DNA of 21,571 nucleotides, taken from assembly GCF_044239695.1 (NCBI RefSeq), contig NZ_JBIIAW010000052.1:1-21571 (forward strand), read 5' to 3'. Below are positions 1 to 6,879 of this stretch, piece after piece. This DNA is from Pseudolysinimonas_A sp044239695. GTDB lineage: Bacteria; Actinomycetota; Actinomycetes; Actinomycetales; Microbacteriaceae. Positions within the stretch are counted from its first letter, which is position 1; every line of letters starts with the position of its first letter. Under the pieces are notes generated by a model. That model saw nothing but the letters and a program-made list of their open reading frames with translations. It was not told the DNA's origin and ran no database searches. The translations under genes and the position numbers were made by a program.

Positions 1-1
1 C

Positions 2-574
2 CTCGACCCGCGGGTGCTCGAAGTGTCCGACGAGAACGGCATCTGGTGGCTCACGAGCACCGCCGCCTCCCGTCTGGTCCGCGTCAGCGACCCGAGCGGC
101 CGGGTCTCGACGGAACTCGCCCCGGGGGGTCGCGTCCCGCTCGTGTTCGAGCCCGCCCACGTCGTCTTCGCCGCGGGCCGCACGACGTACGAGTTCGCGC
201 TCCACGGCGAGCTGCCCTACTCCGCCGCCGCGACGTCCGCGGAACTCCGGCCGGAGCGGGTCGAGCTGCCGCGGCTGACCCCGAATCAGCGGTTGCTCCT
301 GGTCGTGCTGTGCGAGAAGGCGCTGCGGCGTCCCGGTGGCCGCGTCGACGACTTCCCCACCTCGGTCGAGGCGGCCGCCCGGCTCGGCTGGAGTCTCACC
401 GCCTTCAACCGCAAGCTCGACAACGTCTGCGATCGCCTCGACCGCGCCGGCTTCGCCGGTCTGCGCGGCGGTCGGGGCAATCTCGCCACCCGGCGTCGGG
501 CCCGTTTGATCGAGCACGCGCTCGCCTCCCGGCTGGTCACCGTCGACGACCTGGCGCTGCTTCCCGACGCCTGA
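2..574 (+). CDS. FHA-like domain regulatory protein, 3' end only
   Basis: This reading frame is open from base 2 and its first codons (L-D-P-R-V-L-E-V) already look like protein, so the gene is cut by the window start; the GTG at 14 is probably internal. The visible part has a beta-rich stretch resembling an FHA (phosphothreonine-binding) fold in residues 1-80, with the segment GIWWLTSTAASRLVRVSD. A helical half follows, containing LTPNQRLLLVVLCEKALRR and a GWSLTAFNRKLDNVCDRL segment that looks like a winged-helix or sigma-like DNA-binding motif. Actinobacterial proteins with this FHA-plus-helix arrangement are usually annotated as FHA-domain proteins of unknown role. No catalytic residues are visible. 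Its stop codon overlaps the -35 box of the leucine leader promoter. The assignment is by resemblance only. Confidence 0.6.
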   Translation, partial: LDPRVLEVSDENGIWWLTSTAASRLVRVSDPSGRVSTELAPGGRVPLVFEPAHVVFAAGRTTYEFALHGELPYSAAATSAELRPERVELPRLTPNQRLLLVVLCEKALRRPGGRVDDFPTSVEAAARLGWSLTAFNRKLDNVCDRLDRAGFAGLRGGRGNLATRRRARLIEHALASRLVTVDDLALLPDA

Positions 575-599
575 CGCGCCCGGCGGGCGGTGCTAATCT
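571..599 (+). promoter_or_regulatory. Promoter of the leuCD leader transcript
   Basis: A -35 box CTGACG (571-576) is separated by exactly 17 bases from a -10 box TAATCT (594-599). The predicted transcription start is A606, which is the first base of a small ORF. The -35 overlaps the stop codon of the upstream gene. This is one of only two promoters in the window with both boxes convincing. Confidence 0.6.
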
Positions 600-605
600 C
601 GGAGG

Positions 606-647
606 ATGCTCGAGCGGCTCCTCCTTCGTCGCCGCGACGAGGCCTAG
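606..647 (+). CDS. Leucine-rich leader peptide (putative leuCD attenuator peptide)
   Basis: A 13-codon ORF encodes MLERLLLRRRDEA and ends in TAG at 645-647. Four of the 13 residues are leucine, three of them consecutive (codons 618-626), just ahead of the genes for the isopropylmalate isomerase of leucine synthesis. The GGAGG at 601-605 touches the ATG with no spacing, so it is unlikely to act as a ribosome-binding site. Instead a -10 box ends six bases before the ATG, which predicts a leaderless mRNA starting on the start codon. The last third of the ORF is also the left arm of a strong hairpin. Leucine leader peptides are known upstream of leuA in several actinobacteria; finding one before leuCD is what I infer here. 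It is too short to be certain from sequence alone. Confidence 0.6.
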   Translation: MLERLLLRRRDEA

Positions 648-695
648 TCTCCGGTCTCCTCGTCGCGGCTCTCACCCGTTCGCGCGGGTCCCGCG
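631..695 (+). promoter_or_regulatory. Candidate leucine attenuator hairpins
   Basis: GCCGCGACGAGG at 631-642 and its exact reverse complement at 658-669 form a perfect 12-bp stem with a 15-base loop; the left arm lies inside the leader ORF. Further 3', CGCGG (683-687) can pair with CCGCG (691-695), or ACCCG (674-678) with CGGGT (685-689). The segment CGCGG at 664-668, within the right arm of the first stem, could instead pair with 691-695. The structures are therefore partly mutually exclusive. A ribosome paused on the Leu codons at 618-626 would cover the left arm. No U-tract is present, as is common for actinobacterial terminators. Which fold terminates transcription cannot be decided by eye. 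Confidence 0.5.
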
Positions 696-738
696 GGCCG
701 GATCCCACCCCTGGCATCCCGAAGGAAACCGAACTCTC

Positions 739-2214
739 ATGAGCACCACCGATAGCCCGATCAGCACCGATGGGCCGATCAGCACCGATGGACCCGTGGC
801 CAAGACCCTGGCCGAGAAGGTCTGGGCCCAGCACCTCGTCGCGAAGGGCGAGAACGGCGAGCCCGACCTCATCTACATCGACCTGCACCTCGTGCACGAG
901 GTCACCAGCCCGCAGGCCTTCGACGGACTCCGTCAAGCCGGCCGCCCCGTGCGGCGTCCCGATCTGACGATCGCGACGGAAGACCACAACACCCCGACGC
1001 TCGAGATCGACAAGCCGATCGCCGACCTCACGAGCCGCACGCAGATCGAGGCGCTGCGCGCGAACTGCGCCGAGTTCGGGGTGCGCCTGCATCCGCTCGG
1101 TGACATCGAGCAGGGCATCGTTCACGTCGTCGGCCCGCAGCTCGGCCTCACGCAGCCCGGCATCACGGTCGTCTGCGGCGACAGCCACACGAGCACGCAC
1201 GGCGCCTTCGGGGCGATGGCGTTCGGCATCGGCACGAGCGAGGTGGAGCACGTGCTCGCCACGCAGACGCTGCCGCTGAAGCCGTTCAAGACGATGGCGA
1301 TCACCGTCGAGGGCACGCTGCGTCCGGGTGTCACGGCGAAGGACATCATCCTCGCCGTCATCGCCAAGATCGGCACCAACGGCGGGCAGGGCTACGTGCT
1401 CGAGTACCGCGGGTCCGCCATCCGCGCGCTGTCGATGGATGGCCGCATGACGATCTGCAACATGTCGATCGAGGCGGGCGCGCGGGCCGGCATGGTCGCC
1501 CCCGACCAGACCACGTACGACTACCTGAAGGGCCGCCCGCACGCGCCCGAAGGCGCCGACTGGGATGCGGCGGTCGCCCACTGGGACACGCTCGCGACCG
1601 ACGACGACGCCGTCTTCGACGCGGAGGTGTTCCTGGATGCCGACGAGCTCGAGCCGTTCGTCACCTGGGGCACGAACCCCGGGCAGGGCGTCTCGCTCAA
1701 CGAGTCGGTCCCCGACCCGGCGACGATCAGCGACCCGAACGAGAAGGCGGCGGCGGAGCGCGCGCTCGAGTACATGGACCTCGCGGCCGGCACCCCGATG
1801 AAGGACATCCGCGTCGACGCCGTCTTCATGGGGTCGTGCACCAACAGCCGCCTCGACGACCTGCGCACCTTCGCCTCGATCATCAAGGGCAAGAAGAAGG
1901 CCGACCACGTGCGGGTCATGGTCGTGCCGGGCTCGGCCCGCGTGCGGCTCGAAGCCGAGGCGGAGGGCATCGACAAGATCGTCGAGGAGTTCGGCGGCGA
2001 ATGGCGCTTCGCCGGCTGCTCGATGTGCCTCGGCATGAATCCCGACCAGCTCGCCCCGGGGGAGCGCTGCGCGTCGACATCCAACCGCAACTTCGAAGGC
2101 CGCCAGGGCAAGGGCGGACGCACCCACCTGGTGTCGCCCGTCGTCGCCGCGGCGACCGCCATCCGCGGCACCCTGTCGGCCCCGTCCGACCTGAGCGCGG
2201 AGGTCATGGCGTAA
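739..2214 (+). CDS. leuC: 3-isopropylmalate dehydratase, large subunit
   Basis: LeuC, with LeuD, isomerises 2-isopropylmalate to 3-isopropylmalate in cytosolic leucine biosynthesis using a [4Fe-4S] cluster. The 491-residue product is of normal family length and has the aconitase-type signatures VCGDSHTSTHGAFGAMAFGIG, split by an uninterrupted frame, and FMGSCTNSRLDDLR. Cluster-ligand cysteines are C367 (GSCTNS) and C427/C430 (GCSMC). It ends in SNRNFEGRQGKGGRTHLVSP, the substrate-binding tail. The start is ATG 739 with AAGGA upstream at a somewhat long spacing; a GTG at 796 just before the conserved part is an alternative. The first 20 residues contain a repeated PISTDG encoded by an 18-bp tandem duplication (757-774, 775-792) and are not part of the conserved fold. 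The stop overlaps the leuD start (TAATG), so the two are translationally coupled. Control is probably by the leader region upstream. Confidence 0.96.
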   Translation: MSTTDSPISTDGPISTDGPVAKTLAEKVWAQHLVAKGENGEPDLIYIDLHLVHEVTSPQAFDGLRQAGRPVRRPDLTIATEDHNTPTLEIDKPIADLTSRTQIEALRANCAEFGVRLHPLGDIEQGIVHVVGPQLGLTQPGITVVCGDSHTSTHGAFGAMAFGIGTSEVEHVLATQTLPLKPFKTMAITVEGTLRPGVTAKDIILAVIAKIGTNGGQGYVLEYRGSAIRALSMDGRMTICNMSIEAGARAGMVAPDQTTYDYLKGRPHAPEGADWDAAVAHWDTLATDDDAVFDAEVFLDADELEPFVTWGTNPGQGVSLNESVPDPATISDPNEKAAAERALEYMDLAAGTPMKDIRVDAVFMGSCTNSRLDDLRTFASIIKGKKKADHVRVMVVPGSARVRLEAEAEGIDKIVEEFGGEWRFAGCSMCLGMNPDQLAPGERCASTSNRNFEGRQGKGGRTHLVSPVVAAATAIRGTLSAPSDLSAEVMA

Positions 2215-2810
2215 TGGAGAAGTTCGAGACCGTCACCGGCACCGCCATCCCGCTGCCGCGCAACGCCGTCGACACCGACCAGATCATCCCCGCGGTGTTC
2301 CTCAAGCGCATCGTGAAGACCGGCTACGACGACGCGCTCTTCCACGAGTGGCGCAAGGACGAGACCTTCGTGCTCAACCAGCCGTGGGCGCAGGGCGCGA
2401 CCGTGCTGTTCGCCGGAGCCGACTTCGGCACCGGGTCGAGCCGCGAGCACGCCGTCTGGGCGCTGCGCGACTACGGCTTCAAGGCCGTCATCGCGCCGCG
2501 GTTCGGCGACATCTTCCGGGGCAACTCGGGCAAGCAGGGGCTGCTCACCGCAACCATCCCGGAGGCCGAGATCGAGCGCTTCTGGGCGGCCATCGAGGCC
2601 CAGCCCGGCGTCGCGGCCACCGTCGACCTCCTCGCACGAACGGTCAGTGTCGGCGACCTCCAGGCGGGTTTCGAGATCGATGATTACACTCGCTGGAGAT
2701 TGCTCGAAGGGCTCGATGACATCGGGCTGACGTTGCGCGACGAAGCGCGGATCACCGAGTTCGAGGGCACCAGGGAGAGCTGGCGGCCCCGCACTCTCCC
2801 CGTTCGGTGA
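2214..2810 (+). CDS. leuD: 3-isopropylmalate dehydratase, small subunit
   Basis: LeuD is the swivel-domain partner of LeuC in the isopropylmalate isomerase. The 198-residue product has the expected length. It has the N-terminal motif NAVDTDQIIPAVFLKRI and the substrate-binding segment GTGSSREHAVWALRDYGFK, followed by APRFGDIFRGNSGKQGLL. The start codon ATG 2214 overlaps the leuC stop by one base, and GGAGG lies about 11 bases upstream inside leuC. The C-terminal 20 residues are charged and typical of actinobacterial LeuD. Thirty-six bases separate it from murA, with no obvious terminator, so read-through into murA is possible. Confidence 0.96.
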   Translation: MEKFETVTGTAIPLPRNAVDTDQIIPAVFLKRIVKTGYDDALFHEWRKDETFVLNQPWAQGATVLFAGADFGTGSSREHAVWALRDYGFKAVIAPRFGDIFRGNSGKQGLLTATIPEAEIERFWAAIEAQPGVAATVDLLARTVSVGDLQAGFEIDDYTRWRLLEGLDDIGLTLRDEARITEFEGTRESWRPRTLPVR

Positions 2811-2846
2811 ACCGGTTCTCCCGGTGGTAAGGCAGCAGGTGTCACA

Positions 2847-4247
2847 GTGGCAAGCTCTCTCGTGGTGAACGACGGTGACGTCAACGACGGTCTGGCGAAG
2901 GATGCGGCGAAGGCCGCGGAGCGCGTGGGCCTGAAGGCCGACGGCATCGTCATTCGCGGGGGCAAGCCGCTGAAGGGCACCGTGCACGTGCGCGGAGCGA
3001 AGAACCTCGCGACGAAGGCGATGGTCGCGGCCCTCCTCGGCAAGACGCCCAGCCTTCTGCAGGACGTCCCGCAGATCTCCGAGATCTCGATCGTCACCAA
3101 GATGCTCGAGGCGTACGGCGTCGCCGTCACGAGCCCCGAGGACGGCGTGCTCGTGCTCGACCCGAAGAACGTCGAGCGCGCCCACTTCGCGCAGATCGAC
3201 GCGCTCGCCGGTTCCAGCCGCATCCCGATCCTGTTCTGCGGACCGCTGCTGCACGCGCTCGGTGAGGCGCTCATCCCCGACCTGGGCGGCTGCCGCATCG
3301 GCGACCGGCCGATCGACTTCCACCTCGACGCCCTGCGCGCGTTCGGCGCGATCGTCGACAAGTCGTACGAGGGCATCCGCATCACCGCCCCGAACGGCCT
3401 GCACGGCGCGAACATCGAGTTGCCGTACCCGAGCGTCGGCGCGACCGAGCAGGTGCTGCTCACGGCCGTGCGCGCCCAGGGCGTGACCGAACTGAAGAAC
3501 GCCGCGATCGAGCCCGAGATCATGGACCTCATCGCGATCCTGCAGAAGATGGGCGCCATCATCTGGATGGAGCCCAACCGCACGATCTTCATCGAAGGCG
3601 TCGAGACCCTCACCGGGTACACGCACCGTGCGATCTTCGACCGCAACGAAGCCGCCTCCTGGGCCTCCGCGGCGCTCGCCACCGAGGGCGACATCTTCGT
3701 CAAGGGCGCCAAGCAGCAGGAGATGATGACGTTCCTCAACGTCTTCCGCAAGGTCGGCGGCTCGTTCGACGTGCGCGAAGACGGCATCCGCTTCTGGCAT
3801 CCGGGCGGGGCGCTCAAGCCCGTGCAGGTCGAGACCGATGTGCACCCCGGGTTCATGACCGACTGGCAGCAGCCGCTCATCGTCGCGCTCACCCTCGCCG
3901 AGGGCGTCTCGGTCGTGCACGAGACGGTGTACGAGAACCGTCTCGGCTTCACCGACGCGCTCGTCGAGATGGGGGCCGACATCGTCGTGCACAGCGAGGG
4001 GCTCGAATCGGTGACCCGTCGCGTGCCGCGCCGCAAGCTCGAGCAGGCGGCCGTCATCACCGGGCCGACGAAACTGCACGCGGCGGATGTGCGGGTGCCC
4101 GACCTCCGCGGCGGATTCAGCTACCTCATCGCGGCGCTCGCCGCCGAGGGCACCTCGACCGTGTCGAATCTCGGGCTCATCAGCCGCGGGTACGAGCACT
4201 TCGTCGAGAAGCTCGCCGGCCTGGGCGCCGACTTCGACCTGGTCTAG
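2847..4247 (+). CDS. murA: UDP-N-acetylglucosamine 1-carboxyvinyltransferase
   Basis: MurA transfers enolpyruvate from PEP to UDP-GlcNAc, the first committed step of peptidoglycan synthesis in the cytosol. The 466-residue protein is longer than the usual 420-430 because of a charged N-terminal extension of about 30 residues before the first EPSP-synthase-like repeat (GIVIRGGKPLKGTVHVRGAK). The substrate-binding K52-N53 (RGAKN) is present. The catalytic loop is GGCRIGDRPIDFH with the cysteine at C149, so the enzyme should be of the fosfomycin-sensitive type. A conserved C-terminal part reads DLRGGFSYLIAALAAEGTS. The GTG start at 2847 has a weak AGCAGG upstream; GTG 2862 is an alternative, since the extension is not part of the fold. 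Other envelope genes follow (PlsC-type, ddl). Confidence 0.95.
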   Translation: MASSLVVNDGDVNDGLAKDAAKAAERVGLKADGIVIRGGKPLKGTVHVRGAKNLATKAMVAALLGKTPSLLQDVPQISEISIVTKMLEAYGVAVTSPEDGVLVLDPKNVERAHFAQIDALAGSSRIPILFCGPLLHALGEALIPDLGGCRIGDRPIDFHLDALRAFGAIVDKSYEGIRITAPNGLHGANIELPYPSVGATEQVLLTAVRAQGVTELKNAAIEPEIMDLIAILQKMGAIIWMEPNRTIFIEGVETLTGYTHRAIFDRNEAASWASAALATEGDIFVKGAKQQEMMTFLNVFRKVGGSFDVREDGIRFWHPGGALKPVQVETDVHPGFMTDWQQPLIVALTLAEGVSVVHETVYENRLGFTDALVEMGADIVVHSEGLESVTRRVPRRKLEQAAVITGPTKLHAADVRVPDLRGGFSYLIAALAAEGTSTVSNLGLISRGYEHFVEKLAGLGADFDLV

Positions 4248-4248
4248 A

Positions 4249-4254
4249 TACTCT
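4249..4254 (+). promoter_or_regulatory. -10 box of a leaderless promoter for the PlsC-type gene
   Basis: TACTCT ends seven bases before the GTG start at 4262 and lies directly after the murA stop. No Shine-Dalgarno sequence precedes the start, so a leaderless transcript is the simplest reading. Confidence 0.45.
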
Positions 4255-4261
4255 GGGCGAC

Positions 4262-5005
4262 GTGCGTCGACGCAAGCCCGAGAAGCTGATCCGCTGGCGC
4301 ATCGTCGCCGCCGTCGCCATCCCGATCTTCGAGTTCTTCGGCCGCTACCGCATGCGCGGGCTCGACCACATCCCGAAGCGCGGGGCGTTCGTGATCGCGC
4401 CCAACCACGTGACCAACTTCGACCCGCTGACGACCGCGTACCTGGTCTGGCGCGGCGGGCGGGTGCCGCGGTTCCTCGCGAAGGCGAGCGTGTTCCGGGT
4501 GCCCCTGCTCGGCGCGCTGCTGCGCTACACCGGGCAGATCCCGGTCGAGCGGAGCGGTGGAGGGCCCGACCCGCTCGCGGCGGCCGGTCGGCTCATCGAC
4601 GAGGAGCTGGCGGTGATCGTCTACCCCGAGGGAACGCTCACCCGGGATCCCGACGAGTGGCCGATGCGCGGCAAGACCGGGGCCGTGCGCCTGGCGCTGC
4701 AGTACGGCATCCCGCTCATCCCGATGGCGCACTGGGGCGTGCAGAAGATCCTGCCGCGTTACGGCGGGACGCTGCGGTTCTTCCCGCGGTCGGACGTCGA
4801 GATGCTCGTCGGCCCGCCGCTCGACCTCACCCCGTGGGCGGGGCGCACCGACGCGGCCGCGCTGGCCGCGGCGACGACGGCGTTGATGGATGCCATCGCG
4901 GTGCTGCTCGGCGAACTGCGCGGGCAGACGCCGCCGGCCGAGCGCTGGGATCCGGTCGCGCACGGCCAGTCCGAGTACGGGCGCTTCGAACCGCCGACCC
5001 GCTAG
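4262..5005 (+). CDS. 1-acyl-sn-glycerol-3-phosphate acyltransferase (PlsC family)
   Basis: A member of the PlsC/LPLAT family, which acylates lysophosphatidic acid to phosphatidic acid at the inner face of the membrane. The 247-residue protein has a membrane-associated N-terminal helix (about residues 12-26). The catalytic HX4D box is NHVTNFD (H49, D54), followed by block II around FLAKASVFRVPLLG and block III VIVYPEGTLTRDP (E123-G124-T125 core). A proline/glycine-rich block IV follows (GIPLIPMAHWG). The C-terminal 40 residues are polar and probably disordered. Start GTG 4262 is supported by the -10 box seven bases upstream. It is followed after a convergent junction by the EI24-like gene. The exact acyl acceptor cannot be told from sequence, so no symbol is given. 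Confidence 0.88.
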   Translation: MRRRKPEKLIRWRIVAAVAIPIFEFFGRYRMRGLDHIPKRGAFVIAPNHVTNFDPLTTAYLVWRGGRVPRFLAKASVFRVPLLGALLRYTGQIPVERSGGGPDPLAAAGRLIDEELAVIVYPEGTLTRDPDEWPMRGKTGAVRLALQYGIPLIPMAHWGVQKILPRYGGTLRFFPRSDVEMLVGPPLDLTPWAGRTDAAALAAATTALMDAIAVLLGELRGQTPPAERWDPVAHGQSEYGRFEPPTR

Positions 5006-5808
5006 GCGCCCCCGGCCTCCTGTCGCTCGACCTCGCCCAGCACGTGCTTGGCCAGCAGCGTCGCACCGGCGACGGCGGCCGGCATGACGAGAATCGCGCC
5101 ACCCGGCACGAAGAAGCACAGGTGCACCCCGACCCCGAACCCGAGCACGCGCGGGCTATGGCTGCGGAGGGCGGCGCGGCGCTCCTGCCGGGTCATCCCG
5201 CGCGCCTCGAGCGGCCGGGTCGTGAGCTCGAGCGCGACGAGTCGGCCGGAGAGGAAGACGCCCAGCACGACGGCGAGGAGCGTGCCGACCGCCGGAACGA
5301 GTCCGAGGAGGGCGAGCAGCAGACCGGTGACGATCGCCCGCACCACGAGGCGCGCGGCGTCGAGGGTCGAGCGCCAGAAGCCGGGCTCCGGGCGGTGCGC
5401 GGTGAACTCGCCGAGGTCGGCCTCCACGATCCGCCAGATGCGCGCGTAGAACCAGTCGCCGACGAGCAGGGTGAGCGCGGTGAACGCGAACGCGTACAGC
5501 ACGACGAGGCCGACGACGAGGGCGAGCCCGAAGCCGGCGCGCAGCAGCGTGCGCCAGCCGGGGTCCCATTCCTCGGCGAACCCGGTGAGGAAGATCGTCA
5601 GCGGGTCGATGTTGCTGACCAGGACGACGATCAGCACCACGAGCCCGGCGAACACGATGCCCGCGGGGATGAGGCCGAGCGCCATCGTGCCGGGTCGTCG
5701 CCGCCAGTAGGAGAATCCGCGACCGAGCGTCGCGACGCCGGCGAAGAACTCGGTGATGAAGTTCGGGCCGCGCTCCGGCGCCGCTCGCGGGGGCGTGCTC
5801 GCCGTCAT
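5002..5808 (-). CDS. EI24/CysZ-like integral membrane protein
   Basis: A 268-residue membrane protein with four to five strongly hydrophobic segments. These are roughly residues 42-65 (LGLIPAGIVFAGLVVLIVVL), 90-118, 160-190 (GLLLALLGLVPAVGTLLAVV) and 228-255. The pattern and the segments WRRRPGTMALGLIPAG and LVGDWFYARIWRIVEADLGEF fit the EI24 domain family, which includes the sulfate permease-like CysZ. No cys genes are nearby, so sulfate transport is not supported; I would call it a membrane protein of unknown substrate. ATG 5808 is preceded by a -10 box six bases away, predicting a leaderless mRNA divergent from gpsA. Its TAG stop lies on the same CTAG tetranucleotide that supplies the stop of the PlsC-type gene on the other strand. 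Confidence 0.8.
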   Translation of the reverse strand: MTASTPPRAAPERGPNFITEFFAGVATLGRGFSYWRRRPGTMALGLIPAGIVFAGLVVLIVVLVSNIDPLTIFLTGFAEEWDPGWRTLLRAGFGLALVVGLVVLYAFAFTALTLLVGDWFYARIWRIVEADLGEFTAHRPEPGFWRSTLDAARLVVRAIVTGLLLALLGLVPAVGTLLAVVLGVFLSGRLVALELTTRPLEARGMTRQERRAALRSHSPRVLGFGVGVHLCFFVPGGAILVMPAAVAGATLLAKHVLGEVERQEAGGA

Positions 5809-5814
5809 GGCTTC

Positions 5815-5820
5815 AGGTTA
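5815..5820 (-). promoter_or_regulatory. -10 box of a leaderless promoter for the EI24-like gene
   Basis: On the minus strand TAACCT (5820 to 5815) is followed by exactly six bases (GAAGCC) and then the ATG at 5808. There is no Shine-Dalgarno sequence in these six bases. Confidence 0.55.
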
Positions 5821-5829
5821 TCCACGTGG

Positions 5830-5835
5830 AAGACT
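5830..5835 (+). promoter_or_regulatory. -10-like box of a leaderless promoter for gpsA
   Basis: AAGACT keeps the A at position 2 and the T at position 6 of the -10 consensus and ends six bases before GTG 5842. It is weaker than the others because the first base is A rather than T. It is divergent from the EI24 promoter ten bases away. Confidence 0.4.
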
Positions 5836-5841
5836 GGGCCG

Positions 5842-6879
5842 GTGACGATGACCCAGCCCCTCGTCCTCCCCGACCTCGGCCGACGGGTCGCGGTGCTCGG
5901 CGCCGGCTCGTGGGGCACGACGTTCGCGAAGATCCTGGGGGATGCCGGCAACAGCGTCGCGGTCTGGGCGCGCCGCCCGGAACTCGCCCGCGAGATCAGC
6001 CAGTCGCATCGCAACTCCGACTACCTGCCGGGCATCAACCTGCCCCGCAACGTCGCGGCGAGCCCGCGGCTGCCGGAGGTGCTCGACGGGGCGGAACAGG
6101 TCTACCTCTCGGTGCCGGCGCAGTCGCTGCGCGAGAACCTCCGCATCGTCAGGGAGCTGATCCCCGAGAGTGCGACCGTCGTGTCGCTCATGAAGGGCGT
6201 CGAACGCGGCACCCTCGCCCGGATGAGCGAGGTCATCCTCGCCGAACTCGGGATCGACCCGGAGCGCATCGCCGTCGTCTCCGGACCCAACCTGGCGCTC
6301 GAGATCGCGAAGGAGCAGCCGACCGCCGCCGTCGTGTCCTCGACGAGCCTGGCCACGGCATCCGATGTCGCCGCGACGGCGAGCAACCGCTACTTCCGCT
6401 GCTTCGTCAACACGGATGTCGTCGGCACCGAGTTCGGCGGAGTCCTGAAGAACCTCATCGCCGTCGCGATCGGCATCGTCGACGGCGTCGGCTACGGCGA
6501 GAACACGAAGGCGTCGATCATCACCCGCGGGCTCGTCGAGATGACCGACTTCGCGGTCGCGCACGGCGCCCTCGCCGAGACGATGAGCGGGCTCGCCGGC
6601 CTCGGCGACCTCATCGCCACCTGCGAATCTCCGCTCTCGCGCAACAACACCGCCGGCCGGCTGCTCGGCCAGGGCTACGACTACGCCGAAGTGGTCACGC
6701 AGATGAACCAGACGGCCGAGGGTCTCGCGTCGGTCGCGCCGGTGCTCGAACTCGCCGCCGCGAAGGGCGTCGAGATGCCGATCGTCATGCAGGTCGCCGA
6801 AGTGCTCGCCGGCACCCTGGCCCCGCGCGACCTCGCGCCCCACCTCACCACCGACACGACGGAGCCGCAGGGCGAATGA
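5842..6879 (+). CDS. gpsA: Glycerol-3-phosphate dehydrogenase [NAD(P)+]
   Basis: GpsA reduces dihydroxyacetone phosphate to sn-glycerol-3-phosphate, the backbone for phospholipids; a PlsC-type acyltransferase lies nearby. The 345-residue protein has the N-terminal Rossmann fingerprint VAVLGAGSWGTTFAK (GAGSWG at 20-25) and the loop SLMKGVERGTL. The segment VVSGPNLALEIAKEQPTA follows. The catalytic segment is GTEFGGVLKNLIAVAIGI with lysine K203, then GYGENTKASIITRGLVEM and the C-terminal GLAGLGDLIATCESPLSRNN. I chose GTG 5842 because a -10-like box ends six bases upstream; ATG 5848 two codons later is the alternative. The stop overlaps the ddl start (ATGA), indicating a gpsA-ddl operon, an arrangement also known in mycobacteria. 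Confidence 0.95.
   Translation: MTMTQPLVLPDLGRRVAVLGAGSWGTTFAKILGDAGNSVAVWARRPELAREISQSHRNSDYLPGINLPRNVAASPRLPEVLDGAEQVYLSVPAQSLRENLRIVRELIPESATVVSLMKGVERGTLARMSEVILAELGIDPERIAVVSGPNLALEIAKEQPTAAVVSSTSLATASDVAATASNRYFRCFVNTDVVGTEFGGVLKNLIAVAIGIVDGVGYGENTKASIITRGLVEMTDFAVAHGALAETMSGLAGLGDLIATCESPLSRNNTAGRLLGQGYDYAEVVTQMNQTAEGLASVAPVLELAAAKGVEMPIVMQVAEVLAGTLAPRDLAPHLTTDTTEPQGE

Noticed and set aside
601..605. GGAGG as ribosome-binding site for the leader peptide
   Set aside because: It touches the ATG with no spacer, too close for 16S pairing. The -10 box spacing explains the start better.
46..738. Upstream extension of the leuC frame
   Set aside because: The extra residues are Arg/Pro-rich out-of-frame readings of the FHA-like gene and the leader region. 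LeuC homologues begin near residue 20 of the ATG 739 product.
1521..4199. Very long minus-strand ORF opposite leuC, leuD and murA (892 codons)
   Set aside because: It is antisense to three certain genes, its product is rich in Arg, Asp and Val with no recognisable domain, and long antisense frames are expected in DNA with this codon bias.
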